Positions 1-8,167 of a stretch of DNA of 64,000 bases are shown in pieces. Position numbers and translations under genes: made by a program. The DNA is from Terriglobia bacterium (GTDB lineage: Bacteria; Acidobacteriota; Terriglobia; Versatilivoradales; Versatilivoraceae): assembly GCA_022452285.1 (NCBI GenBank), contig JAKUNG010000001.1, forward strand, positions 62,001-126,000, in the 5' to 3' direction. Positions within the stretch are counted from its first letter, which is position 1, and every line of letters starts with the position of its first letter. A model generated the notes under the pieces. It did not search any database, was not told the origin of the DNA, and worked only from the letters and a program-made list of their open reading frames with translations.

Positions 1-102
1 ATTATTTACAACACCTTCTAAAATAATAAATCCATATCTACAAAAATCTAACACTTGTTGGTCAGTTAGAGTCGGCTTGCAATCATATTTTTCAGTTCGC
101 AT
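1..102 (-). CDS. Phytanoyl-CoA dioxygenase family protein, N-terminal fragment
   Basis: The first 34 codons of a minus-strand gene run off the left edge. The visible protein starts MRTEKYDCKPTLTDQQVLDF and continues with 'RYGFIILEGV'. A 'LTxxQ...F...Gfiil.gv' opening is typical of the PhyH family of Fe(II)/2-oxoglutarate dioxygenases, which hydroxylate small molecules. The metal ligands would lie beyond the edge, so the call rests on the opening motif only. It begins 11 bases after the stop of the 122-residue gene and is probably cotranscribed with it. A second, complete PhyH-family gene lies at 10.1 kb. Confidence 0.65.
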   Translation of the reverse strand, partial: MRTEKYDCKPTLTDQQVLDFCRYGFIILEGVVNN

Positions 103-113
103 TTAAAACCCCA

Positions 114-482
114 CTACTTTTCCAAAACAAATTCGCAGCCTAAAATTCGATCTATCTCATCCGGATGGCTATATAAAAGGGATAAATCTGGAAACTTGAT
201 GATCCGCCAGCCATCTTTCATTGCATCTAAAACTGTGTGATAAGGCCAATCATCGTAGTCTTCAGGAGGAAGGCAAATTTCTCCATTTTCAATAATCGAC
301 ATTCCATTTACCGGGGAATCTACCGATGTACTATGGGTTTGGAGATACAAGAGCTTTTGACAGGGCAAGGATTCATTTTTTCTTAAAATTAGATCATCCA
401 GAACTTTCACTAGTTCTGCTTCAGTCAAAACTCCCTTATTGAGCTTGTCCACTAATTTCTTTTTTTCGATAGGTTCAAACAT
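114..482 (-). CDS. Hypothetical protein, 122 residues
   Basis: I do not recognise this protein. It is intact, starts with ATG, and has no signal peptide or membrane segment. The N-terminal third is charged and helical (Lys/Glu/Leu rich). The C-terminal half contains 'DDWPYHTVLDAMKDGWRIIK', which looks like a compact alpha/beta domain. Only two cysteines occur, so a zinc site is unlikely. It lies 11 bases upstream of the PhyH-family start on the same strand, so an operon with that dioxygenase is likely. Base composition matches the neighbours. Confidence 0.6.
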   Translation of the reverse strand: MFEPIEKKKLVDKLNKGVLTEAELVKVLDDLILRKNESLPCQKLLYLQTHSTSVDSPVNGMSIIENGEICLPPEDYDDWPYHTVLDAMKDGWRIIKFPDLSLLYSHPDEIDRILGCEFVLEK

Positions 483-526
483 TCAATTTTCTCTATTCAC
501 TCAATCAAAAAAAGGATTTTACCATA

Positions 527-1351
527 CTATGAAATACGACTATAGGTTCCAATAAGGCATGAAGGAAATAATGCTCCTCTCCCTTCTAAGAGCGACTGGT
601 GTAGCTCTTCTGCAAGTGTTTCAACACCCACTTCCTCAGCGGTGACAATTCCGAATTTTTCCATCATAGGGAGCAGACTCTTGACTAACTCTGCCAACCA
701 ATCCGTTCCCTCCTTTGAGGTTCCAGGATCTAATCTCTGACAAACTACTAGATTAGGTTCTTTAATACCAATATCTTTAAACATATACCACAGCTGAGGT
801 CCAAGGTCTAAGGGGATGCCAGCTCGTTTGAAAGTCTCCGTAGTCCATCCAAGTACTTTCTCAACCTTTGCTACTACTGGAACTGATCGAACAACACTCA
901 TATCGACTTCGATAAAAGCAAGAACTCCACCTGACTCTATTTTTTTCACTAAACTCCTTAGAATTGTTGTGGGGTCCGCTTGAAACATTAAAACAAACCT
1001 ACCAATAACAGCATCAAATTTTAATGACGGATCAATTTTTTCAATGTCACTGACTAAAAAATCAATATTTTTAATTTTTAATTCCTTAGCCCTATTGCTT
1101 GCCCGTTCTACAGCTTGATGGGAACGGTCTACGCCCAGCACAGACCCAGAAGAACCAACTAAGTTTGCTGCTAAAAAGCTTAGGTCTCCAGCACCACAAC
1201 CAATATCCAACACTCGCATTCCAGACGTGATTTCTGCCTTTTGTAAAACCTCTAAACTAATTTCTCCCCAGTACTCTGCTTGAACAGATAATCTTTTTAA
1301 TTCATTTTCTGTATGGCCAAGAATATAAGGTGGGTTTGTTTTATTACTCAT
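527..1351 (-). CDS. Class I SAM-dependent methyltransferase
   Basis: A 274-residue protein with a Methyltransf_11/25-type Rossmann fold. Motif I is 'VLDIGCGAGDLSFLA' near residues 47-61, followed by the acidic strand-2 end 'VLGVDRS' and 'FLVSDIEKI' (motif II region). The C-terminal half ('GWTTETFKRAGIPLDLG...') resembles the lid of ubiquinone/menaquinone- or phenazine-type small-molecule methyltransferases. It lacks the three cysteines of ArsM. Its gene follows the radical SAM-ArsM fusion on the same strand after 100 bases containing a hairpin, so the two may act in one pathway. The substrate is unknown. Confidence 0.85.
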   Translation of the reverse strand: MSNKTNPPYILGHTENELKRLSVQAEYWGEISLEVLQKAEITSGMRVLDIGCGAGDLSFLAANLVGSSGSVLGVDRSHQAVERASNRAKELKIKNIDFLVSDIEKIDPSLKFDAVIGRFVLMFQADPTTILRSLVKKIESGGVLAFIEVDMSVVRSVPVVAKVEKVLGWTTETFKRAGIPLDLGPQLWYMFKDIGIKEPNLVVCQRLDPGTSKEGTDWLAELVKSLLPMMEKFGIVTAEEVGVETLAEELHQSLLEGRGALFPSCLIGTYSRIS

Positions 1352-1404
1352 ATCTCTATTATTAAAAGGCTCGTTTAACCCACAAACTATCTTGGAAATA
1401 AATC

Positions 1405-1437
1405 TTAACCATTCACAGATTAATTAAAGATGGTTAA
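1405..1437 (-). repeat. Inverted repeat downstream of the radical SAM-ArsM gene
   Basis: Arms TTAACCAT (1405-1412) and ATGGTTAA (1430-1437) are perfectly complementary over 8 bases with a 17-base spacer. The repeat lies between the fusion gene stop (1452) and the methyltransferase start (1351). On the minus strand it is followed by a moderately T-rich stretch but no clean T-run. It could be a weak terminator, an mRNA 3'-end structure or an operator for the methyltransferase. Confidence 0.5.
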
Positions 1438-1451
1438 TCAACTTTTTTAAA

Positions 1452-3971
1452 TCAACAACAGGAGCTATCAGGTTCACAACAGACCACTTCTATAGAACTA
1501 TTTTTCACTCCATTCTCTAAAACTTTAAATCTTCCTTTATAGGGAGCTTTACTGAGTTTTTTTGCTGTGTCAGAGCAAATCTCAACTTGTTCATTTCTTG
1601 GAAAGAAGTGGCCTTCTTCATCAATGACGGCCTTCTCCGGCCCTAGATAAATAGCTGTTTGGCCCTGAAAAATACGAGGCAAGGTCCTTTCAAGCTTATA
1701 TCCACGTATAGTCATGGAAAAAAATGAGTGTCCTTCTACTTCCTTCCAATATCTTTTATTTAAAACCTGAAGTCCATAGAATCCAGCCTGCTCTAAATAC
1801 ACAAAAAATTCTTCCTCTGTAAGAGCTCCAGCAATGCACTCGCCCCAGAGATGTGCATTGACACGCATATGAATGGGAAGAGGTTCTTCACTCAAAACAT
1901 CACTTAATACTATCCTCCCATGATTCTTAAGAACTCTCCACATTTCAGAGAAAACAGCTTTTTTTTCAGGCGATAAATTGATCACACAATTTGAGGTAAT
2001 CAAGTCAATAGTTTTAGTTTCTACAGGAATTTTTTCAAGGAACCCTTGACGAAAATCTACCACGTCATACCCTAGATTTTCAGCTACCTTAGGTTTATTC
2101 ATATTAGCCACAGACAACATTTCCTTTGTCATATCCACTCCTATGACCTTTCCCTGAGCTCCCACCTTCCTAGCAGCAACAAAACAATCAATTCCGCCTC
2201 CTGAACCCAGATCCAAAGCTGTTTCACCAGGAACAAGATCAGCCATGCTTATCGGTGAACCACAACCATAAAATCTTTCGACGACATCGTCAGGAATGTG
2301 ACTTATCTCTTCTGCATCATAGTTAAGAGGACAACAAAGTTCAGCCTGAGGTTTAACCGCAGCCTTCCCATAGAATTCTCGAACCTTACTTCTAGAACCA
2401 TCAATATCAAAAGCTAAAACACAGTTAGAATGTAGGGTGTCAACAACTCTTTTCTGATCGATATTGATCATATCCTCACTAGTATTGCAGTTTAACGTAC
2501 CTTCACCCATGGAATGAAATACGACTGGAGCATCGAACCCAGAATTTTGATTAAAACTCTTACGTTTTTTATCAGCCAATTCAAACATCACATCTTGTGC
2601 CAGAGCTTTATAAACCTGGTAATAAGGATCTGGACCATGCAAATTCCCTAAACCTTCTTCACTCAAACTGAAAAAATAACTATGTTCAATATCACCACCA
2701 CCTAAAATATATCGAAACGGATCCTGGAGAAGAGAAGAGTTATTAACAATAGAAGCTGCTCTAAACTTTTTTCCAACATCAGCCTTATGCCAAATCTGAC
2801 GAAGAGTTTCTTTAGTAATTGTTCCGGCTGCTAAGGGGTAGTGGTTCGCAAACGCTGCAGAAGGATATACAGTTCCATCAGAATATATACAAAGTGAGTC
2901 CCAAAACTGGTTACCTAGATCATATTTTACGTAGGGAGTTCCATTTACCCGTAATTTCAAGGATTCGAAGTTGTCTAAACTCACACCTAGTATTTTTGCC
3001 TGTTGAACCGTTTCCCTTGCGACCCTTATTAAATCATCAGTGTCTGGAAAAGAATCGGGGTCCGTCTCAATGATTCGTCCCCTGTGATGTAACCACATTA
3101 AGTGCTGCGATTGAGCTCCCCAATCTTTAACTAACCTAGTAATCTGTGGCATCTCGTCCATATTCATTTTAGTAACCACAGAAGTCAGTGAAACAGAAAA
3201 TCCCAAATTTGTGATGGTTTTGGTTCCTCTGGCAATCTTGTCAAAAGTTCCTTCACCCCTATAATGATCATTGCTTTTTGCCTGGGCACCATCAACTGAA
3301 ACCTGCAAGCGAAGCCGATTACGATTTACTTTTTCAAGATGTTCTAGCTGTTTACCTCGAAAAAAAAGGCCATTTGTTAAAATGACAAGTTCTAATTTTT
3401 TTTCTTGGGTAATTGTTTGAATTAATTCAAAAATATCGGAACGAATAAAAGGTTCTCCTCCCGTAAAATAAAAACGTTCAACTCCACATTCAACTGCTTG
3501 ATTAATGATTTCGAGCAGAAGTTTTGTGGGCAGTCCTGAATCTGCTACTGGAGAAGAATTCACTAGACAATGCGTACAAGTCAGATTACAAGAATTATTA
3601 GTGTGAAGCCATAACTCCCTCAAGGTTTTTACCTTTAAATGAAAGGCTCGACCACGGTAGGGTTCATTTTGGATCGGTGACAGGGAGAAAAACCCTAGTC
3701 TTAGACATTCTCGAACAAAGAGGTGTATATGGAGGTGAGCTTTAGTAAATTCTAGTTGAAAATAACTGGCATAAAGTCGACACAAATCACCAAATGATTT
3801 AGGTTCTTCTAACCAACCTAAAATAACTTTTGCTCGTTCATCACTAGAAAACCAATTAGGTCCTTCTGGATCAACGAAGAACCAAAGATTTTCTCGCTGA
3901 AAAGCCACTAACTCTGGGCAATAAATGAGTTGATTGTCTTTGAGTTGGGATAACATCAATCCATTTTTCAA
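1452..3971 (-). CDS. PqqD-like / radical SAM / arsenite methyltransferase (ArsM) fusion protein
   Basis: An 839-residue three-part protein. Residues 1-100 ('[11 protein letters not shown]', 'DERAKVIL') resemble a PqqD-like (RRE-type) domain. Residues 120-400 are a radical SAM domain with the cluster motif C128-x3-C132-x2-C135 and TGGEP at 170-174. A vestigial SPASM-like segment with one Cys (C361) follows. Residues 510-740 match ArsM: SAM motif '[11 protein letters not shown]' and the arsenic-binding cysteines C546/C547, C570 ('FYGCG'), C662 ('SNCVINLSP') and C712 ('WGEC'). The protein ends in a Cys-rich tail (C831, C832, C838, C839), as many ArsM proteins do. Known ArsM makes methylarsenicals, and radical SAM ArsS and ArsL build arsenosugar or arsinothricin. 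A fused enzyme building an organoarsenical is inference. The start is TTG, overlapping the IMPase stop by 4 bases; ATG at 3956 is an alternative. Confidence 0.85.
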   Translation of the reverse strand: MKNGLMLSQLKDNQLIYCPELVAFQRENLWFFVDPEGPNWFSSDERAKVILGWLEEPKSFGDLCRLYASYFQLEFTKAHLHIHLFVRECLRLGFFSLSPIQNEPYRGRAFHLKVKTLRELWLHTNNSCNLTCTHCLVNSSPVADSGLPTKLLLEIINQAVECGVERFYFTGGEPFIRSDIFELIQTITQEKKLELVILTNGLFFRGKQLEHLEKVNRNRLRLQVSVDGAQAKSNDHYRGEGTFDKIARGTKTITNLGFSVSLTSVVTKMNMDEMPQITRLVKDWGAQSQHLMWLHHRGRIIETDPDSFPDTDDLIRVARETVQQAKILGVSLDNFESLKLRVNGTPYVKYDLGNQFWDSLCIYSDGTVYPSAAFANHYPLAAGTITKETLRQIWHKADVGKKFRAASIVNNSSLLQDPFRYILGGGDIEHSYFFSLSEEGLGNLHGPDPYYQVYKALAQDVMFELADKKRKSFNQNSGFDAPVVFHSMGEGTLNCNTSEDMINIDQKRVVDTLHSNCVLAFDIDGSRSKVREFYGKAAVKPQAELCCPLNYDAEEISHIPDDVVERFYGCGSPISMADLVPGETALDLGSGGGIDCFVAARKVGAQGKVIGVDMTKEMLSVANMNKPKVAENLGYDVVDFRQGFLEKIPVETKTIDLITSNCVINLSPEKKAVFSEMWRVLKNHGRIVLSDVLSEEPLPIHMRVNAHLWGECIAGALTEEEFFVYLEQAGFYGLQVLNKRYWKEVEGHSFFSMTIRGYKLERTLPRIFQGQTAIYLGPEKAVIDEEGHFFPRNEQVEICSDTAKKLSKAPYKGRFKVLENGVKNSSIEVVCCEPDSSCC

Positions 3972-4807
3972 TTCAAATCTACCTCATTCCAAAGATTAAC
4001 CAACCAGTCAACCACTTTCTCCTTACCAAATACTACATCGTAGCAACCACCTTTTCTTGATTCGTCTTCTCGTTTAAGCCAAACAAACTTACAACCAGCT
4101 TCTTTTGCCAATACTACAGTAGCAGCAATATCCCATAGATGAAGATCCGGATCTAAAACAGCTCCTACTGAACCTTGTAAAGCTAATCCATGACCAAAAC
4201 AATCACAATAGCTACGAACACTTGAATGAGATTTAACTAACCGATCTAAAACTTTTATCTTCCCTGATTTAGAAAATTGACTTCGATTGCCGACAGAAAT
4301 AATTTCATGTTCAATCATTTTAGAATCATCAATGTCATTAACGACTAACTTGGTGTTATTACACCAAGTTCCTAGTCCTAGAGCACCACTATACCGACGC
4401 CTTATTCCAGGCAGGTCAATAACTCCCAAAACTAAGTTCCCCTTATAACGCAAAGCTAAAAGGGTCCCATATAATGGAATTTTATGAAGGAAACTATGCG
4501 TGCCGTCAATAGGATCAATAATCCATTCGTAATCGGATTCTGAGTGATGACTAGGTAGTTCTTCACCAACAATAGAATGTGACGGATACCATAAAGCTAG
4601 TTTAGAACGAATTTTTTCTTCTATGGCAAAGTCAACGTCTGTAACAAAACTCCTGTCAGGTTTGAGTTTATGACTAAAACCTTTTATCAAGAATTGATCC
4701 ACAAGATTTCTTGTTTCGTCAGCTATCTGAATCGATTTATCCAAAAAGTCTTTCAATTCTTCTTTGTTGGGCACAGTAATTTCATCTGATGGACTGTAGT
4801 CATTCAT
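3968..4807 (-). CDS. Inositol monophosphatase family phosphatase (HisN-like)
   Basis: A 279-residue Mg-dependent phosphatase of the IMPase superfamily. Visible metal-site motifs are GEE (81-83), 'DPIDGT' (98-103) and 'WDIAAT' (225-230). The form 'IDPIDGTHSF' is closer to histidinol-phosphate phosphatase (HisN) and 3'-phosphoadenosine phosphatase relatives than to classical inositol phosphatases, but the substrate cannot be fixed from sequence. Its stop codon overlaps the start of the radical SAM-ArsM fusion (TTGA), implying translational coupling. A phosphatase feeding or finishing the fusion's product, for example dephosphorylating a sugar-linked precursor, is a reasonable inference. Confidence 0.88.
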   Translation of the reverse strand: MNDYSPSDEITVPNKEELKDFLDKSIQIADETRNLVDQFLIKGFSHKLKPDRSFVTDVDFAIEEKIRSKLALWYPSHSIVGEELPSHHSESDYEWIIDPIDGTHSFLHKIPLYGTLLALRYKGNLVLGVIDLPGIRRRYSGALGLGTWCNNTKLVVNDIDDSKMIEHEIISVGNRSQFSKSGKIKVLDRLVKSHSSVRSYCDCFGHGLALQGSVGAVLDPDLHLWDIAATVVLAKEAGCKFVWLKREDESRKGGCYDVVFGKEKVVDWLVNLWNEVDLN

Positions 4808-5029
4808 TTTTAATGTTGATCCTTAATTAAGAGAAATTTAACAAGATCAAAATTGCTACTCAGCTACAGTAGCTTTACCATAATCTAGCTTTTTAGGATA
4901 TTTCTTTCTGAATAAAGCAACCGTTATCAAGGTAAGCCACTTAATTATTTCCCTGAACAGGTTAAAAAGCTTTCCAACAGGGGAAAAGTAGGATCAACGG
5001 TCTTTTCATTGGCAGGCTGGAATTATTTA

Positions 5030-5314
5030 TCAATCTTCATCAAGCAACTTAGACCCTCCAGCAACAGCTGGAACGAAAAATACTTCACTTTCAGCCTCTA
5101 CCTTATACTTGAGACCTTCTTGACGGACCAAACCATCAACAAATACAGTCAGGCCAGATCTTAAACGATCATTCTCTAGTAATCTATTTTTAATCCCTGG
5201 AAAAAGCAGATCAAGTTGATCAATCAATTCACCAACCGTATTGCCATTGACCGCCTGCTTTTGAACGTTCCCTGTCAATGAATGCAAAACACCAGGAATA
5301 TGAACAATAGCCAT
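5030..5314 (-). CDS. MoaD/ThiS-family sulfur-carrier-like protein with C-terminal extension
   Basis: A 94-residue beta-grasp protein. 'GNTVGELIDQLDLLFPGI' and 'LTVFVDG' match the MoaD/ThiS core, and the C-terminus reads 'FFVPAVAGG' followed by SKLLDED. MoaD and ThiS normally end in Gly-Gly, which is adenylated and thiocarboxylated. Here the pair is at residues 86-87 with seven residues after it, so the protein would need proteolytic trimming or acts without thiocarboxylation. It is the last gene of the molybdenum hydroxylase operon, 88 bases after the Mo subunit and separated by a strong hairpin. A role in molybdopterin sulfuration for that enzyme is inferred. Confidence 0.85.
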   Translation of the reverse strand: MAIVHIPGVLHSLTGNVQKQAVNGNTVGELIDQLDLLFPGIKNRLLENDRLRSGLTVFVDGLVRQEGLKYKVEAESEVFFVPAVAGGSKLLDED

Positions 5315-5344
5315 AATCGTTAGCCTTCAAAAGGATCTAACAAA

Positions 5345-5383
5345 TTAAAGGTTCAGAGCCTTATACTGACTCTGAACCTTTAA
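5345..5383 (-). repeat. 14-bp perfect inverted repeat inside the molybdenum hydroxylase operon
   Basis: Arms at 5345-5358 and 5370-5383 are perfectly complementary over 14 bases (core AAAGGTTCAGAG / CTCTGAACCTTT) with an 11-base loop. It lies between the Mo subunit stop (5403) and the MoaD-like start (5314). On the minus strand it is followed by TTTGTT, not a long T-run, so it may be a partial terminator or a processing/stability element lowering expression of the last gene. Confidence 0.8.
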
Positions 5384-5402
5384 AATATTCTTAAAAAAGA
5401 TT

Positions 5403-7685
5403 TCAAACTTTTTCTTGTAATGCCTTAATTACTTTAGGAGGAGACATCGGAAGATCTCCTAATCGAACACCTATTGCATGATAGATCGCATTGGATACAG
5501 CAGGTTGAGGTGGAACAATTGGCACTTCCCCAACACCTCGAACTCCATAGGGATGACCAGGGTTTTCCGCCTCAACAATAATGGTTTCAATCATTGGAAG
5601 GTCAAGGCTAGTTGGCATACGGTAGTCTAGAAAACTTGCATTCATCAATTGACCCGCATCATTATAGAAGTATTCCTCGTTCAAAGCCCACCCGATTCCC
5701 TGTGCGACACCTCCCTGCATCTGTCCTTCCACATAAGGGGGGTAGATAGCTTTGCCAGCATCTTGCACAGCCGTATATCGCAAAATTGTCACCTTGCCAG
5801 TATCGGGATCCACTTCTACATCTACAATATGGGTTCCATATGCTCCTCCATGGTTTTGGGGATTGACCGTAACACGAGCACCTACATCAATTCCATGTTG
5901 ACTTAGATTTGCTGCTAGCTCTTTGATAGTAAACTGCTTGGAGGAACCGTTAGTGGTTGATAAAGTTCCATCGGCAAAGGACACATTGTCCTTATCAACT
6001 TCCCAAATTCTAGCTGCTTGCTCAATGAGTTGTTGACGAATTTTTACCCCAGCCTCATAGGCTGCTATTCCGGTAGCAAAGGTTACTCTGCTACCTCCAG
6101 TCACATCGGTAAAACCAACAGAGTCAGTATCCACTACCGAAGGGATGACCTCTTCGGCAGAAATTCCCAGCACTTCAGCTAGCTGCATTGCAAGCGAGGT
6201 TCTCGTACCTCCAATATCTGTTGAACCTTCTTGAAGTGTCACTGTTCCATCGCCATTCAGCCGGGCAGCAACACTGGATGTAAGTCCAGCATTAACCCAG
6301 TAACCGGATGCAACGCCTCTACCTCGATTGGCACCTTCTAGTTTCGATTGGTAATGTTCAGAATTCTTAGCAGCTTCTACAGTTTCAAGACATCCAATTT
6401 TTGGATGGGGAATACCATTACATTGCTTATCACCCTCTTTAGCACCATTCTTCAGACGAAACTCTAATGGATCCATCTTTAAAATTTGGCAAAACTCATC
6501 CACCATGCTCTCAACAGCAAACTCAGAGTTAGGAGCCCCTGGAGCCCTGTAAGCTGCAGTCTTGGGCTTATTGACAACAACGTCATTCATCTCAATAAAA
6601 AGATTTTCAATCTTGTAAGGGGCGAACATGCAGATCCCACCAATTGCAACAATAGAACCAGGGAAACCACCGGCTTCGTAAGCTAGAACAGCTTCTCCTG
6701 CCGTAATTTTTCCTTCGTTATTTACTCCCATTTTTAATTTGACATGGGATCCCGAGGTTGGACCAGTACCTACAAAAACTTCAGTGCGATCCATAACCAC
6801 CTTTACGGGCCGCCCAGATTTTTTTGAAAGCAAAGCGGCAACTGGTTCACCATAAACGTTTATCTTGCCACCAAAACCTCCTCCAATTTCAGTAGGGATA
6901 ACTTTTAATTTTGAAACAGGCATGTCAAGAATCTGGTGCACAGTTGTACGGACATTAAAAGCCCCTTGTGTTGTAACCCACATGGTTAGATAACCATCGG
7001 GGTTCCACATTGCCGTTGCAGCGTGTGGCTCAATGTACCCTTGATGGACAGTAGCACAGCGGTATTCACGTTCTAAAATGTGATCAGCAGCGTCAAACCC
7101 TTGCTTGAGGTTCCCTTGCTCATGCTTAGAGCACGAGGCAATATTACTGGGCTTGTCACTCATTTTACCAAGTCCTTCATCGGTGTATAGATTCTCATCC
7201 AACAAGGGAGAATCTGGTTCCATAGCCTTCAGGACATCCATCACTGGTGGAAGAACTTCATAGTCAACCTCTATTAGCTTGAGGGCCTCTTCTGCAATAT
7301 GGGGATTAGTTGCAGCTACAGAGGCAACTGCATGCCCGTGATACAAAACTTTTTTAGATGCCATTACATTCTCAACCATGGGTTTCAGAGGCACTTCTCC
7401 CGCCTCTCCCAAAACAGCCCTACGATCTCCAGCATCTGGGAAATCGGCTGCAGTCACTACTGCTTTTACCCCATCTAAAGCCTCTGCTTTGTCAGTGTTA
7501 ATGGACTTAATCCAAGCATGGGCATGGGGACTGCGAAGAACTTTCCCAAACAACATACCTGGCAACTGAGTATCAGCACCATAAGCAGCTCTTCCTGTGA
7601 CTTTATCTACACCGTCATGTCTGACCGGCCTTGTTCCAATAACCTTATACTTTTTTTCACCATTCGTATTACCGGAGTAATTCAT
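5403..7685 (-). CDS. Xanthine dehydrogenase/aldehyde oxidase family, molybdopterin-binding subunit
   Basis: A 760-residue large subunit of a molybdenum hydroxylase, which oxidises an aldehyde or N-heterocycle using water. Domains are an aldehyde-oxidase a/b hammerhead (about 20-145) and the molybdopterin-binding region (150-745). Visible motifs are 'TTQGAFN' (Q240), GGGFGGK (268-274), 'AYRAPGAPNSE' (378-388) and 'GVGEVP' with the catalytic Glu at 720. The CO dehydrogenase active-site loop (AYxCSFR) is absent, so it is not CoxL. The start is ATG with a GGAGGTG site, and it overlaps the 2Fe-2S gene stop by 4 bases (ATGA). The substrate is unknown; purine, nicotinate-like and aldehyde substrates all remain possible. 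Confidence 0.92.
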   Translation of the reverse strand: MNYSGNTNGEKKYKVIGTRPVRHDGVDKVTGRAAYGADTQLPGMLFGKVLRSPHAHAWIKSINTDKAEALDGVKAVVTAADFPDAGDRRAVLGEAGEVPLKPMVENVMASKKVLYHGHAVASVAATNPHIAEEALKLIEVDYEVLPPVMDVLKAMEPDSPLLDENLYTDEGLGKMSDKPSNIASCSKHEQGNLKQGFDAADHILEREYRCATVHQGYIEPHAATAMWNPDGYLTMWVTTQGAFNVRTTVHQILDMPVSKLKVIPTEIGGGFGGKINVYGEPVAALLSKKSGRPVKVVMDRTEVFVGTGPTSGSHVKLKMGVNNEGKITAGEAVLAYEAGGFPGSIVAIGGICMFAPYKIENLFIEMNDVVVNKPKTAAYRAPGAPNSEFAVESMVDEFCQILKMDPLEFRLKNGAKEGDKQCNGIPHPKIGCLETVEAAKNSEHYQSKLEGANRGRGVASGYWVNAGLTSSVAARLNGDGTVTLQEGSTDIGGTRTSLAMQLAEVLGISAEEVIPSVVDTDSVGFTDVTGGSRVTFATGIAAYEAGVKIRQQLIEQAARIWEVDKDNVSFADGTLSTTNGSSKQFTIKELAANLSQHGIDVGARVTVNPQNHGGAYGTHIVDVEVDPDTGKVTILRYTAVQDAGKAIYPPYVEGQMQGGVAQGIGWALNEEYFYNDAGQLMNASFLDYRMPTSLDLPMIETIIVEAENPGHPYGVRGVGEVPIVPPQPAVSNAIYHAIGVRLGDLPMSPPKVIKALQEKV

Positions 7686-8164
7686 TTATTCACCTCCAAT
7701 TGAGCCTCAGCATCGATAATAGCCCGAACAATCTTGTCATAACCTGTACATCGACATAAGTTTCCAGCACACCAAAGGCGGATGTCGGCTTCAGTAGCCT
7801 TAGGCTTTTTATCTAAGAGGGCCTTACTTGCCATTATAAAACCAGGAGTGCAGATCCCACACTGTAGTGCAGCATTTTTCAAAAAAGCCTGTTGCAAAGG
7901 ATGAAGACCTTCTGGTCCCATGACTCCTTCAATAGTTTCAACCTTGCAACCATCAACTTCACCGCCCAAAACAACACAAGAGTTAACCAAAACCCCATCT
8001 AAAATAACACTGCAGGCACCACAATTTCCGTTATTACATCCTTCTTTACTACCAGTAAGTTTGAGCTCATCTCTAAGAATCTCCAGCAAACTCTGTCTTG
8101 GTTCACACAAAAATTCAACTTCCTCCCCATTGATATTTGCTGTCACTTGTATTTTTGCCACCAT
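7682..8164 (-). CDS. Xanthine dehydrogenase/CoxS-type 2Fe-2S subunit
   Basis: A 160-residue electron-transfer subunit with two [2Fe-2S] clusters. The plant-ferredoxin-type site uses C43, C48, C51 and C63 ('GCNNGNCGAC', 'NSC'). The second domain uses C102, C105, C137 and C139 ('QCGICTPGF', 'NLCRC'). Length and motifs are typical of the small subunit of three-component molybdenum hydroxylases. It sits between the FAD subunit (3-base gap) and the Mo subunit (4-base overlap), so the three are translated together. The ATG follows an AGGGGG site. Confidence 0.95.
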   Translation of the reverse strand: MVAKIQVTANINGEEVEFLCEPRQSLLEILRDELKLTGSKEGCNNGNCGACSVILDGVLVNSCVVLGGEVDGCKVETIEGVMGPEGLHPLQQAFLKNAALQCGICTPGFIMASKALLDKKPKATEADIRLWCAGNLCRCTGYDKIVRAIIDAEAQLEVNK

Positions 8165-8167
8165 GGT

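Noticed and set aside
2819-3073. Plus-strand open frame inside the radical SAM-ArsM gene
   Set aside because: Antisense shadow of a strongly supported gene; no ribosome site or recognisable domain.
4808-5029. Possible regulatory RNA or small gene between the IMPase and MoaD-like genes
   Set aside because: No open frame of note, no tRNA-like fold and no recognisable molybdenum-cofactor riboswitch features.
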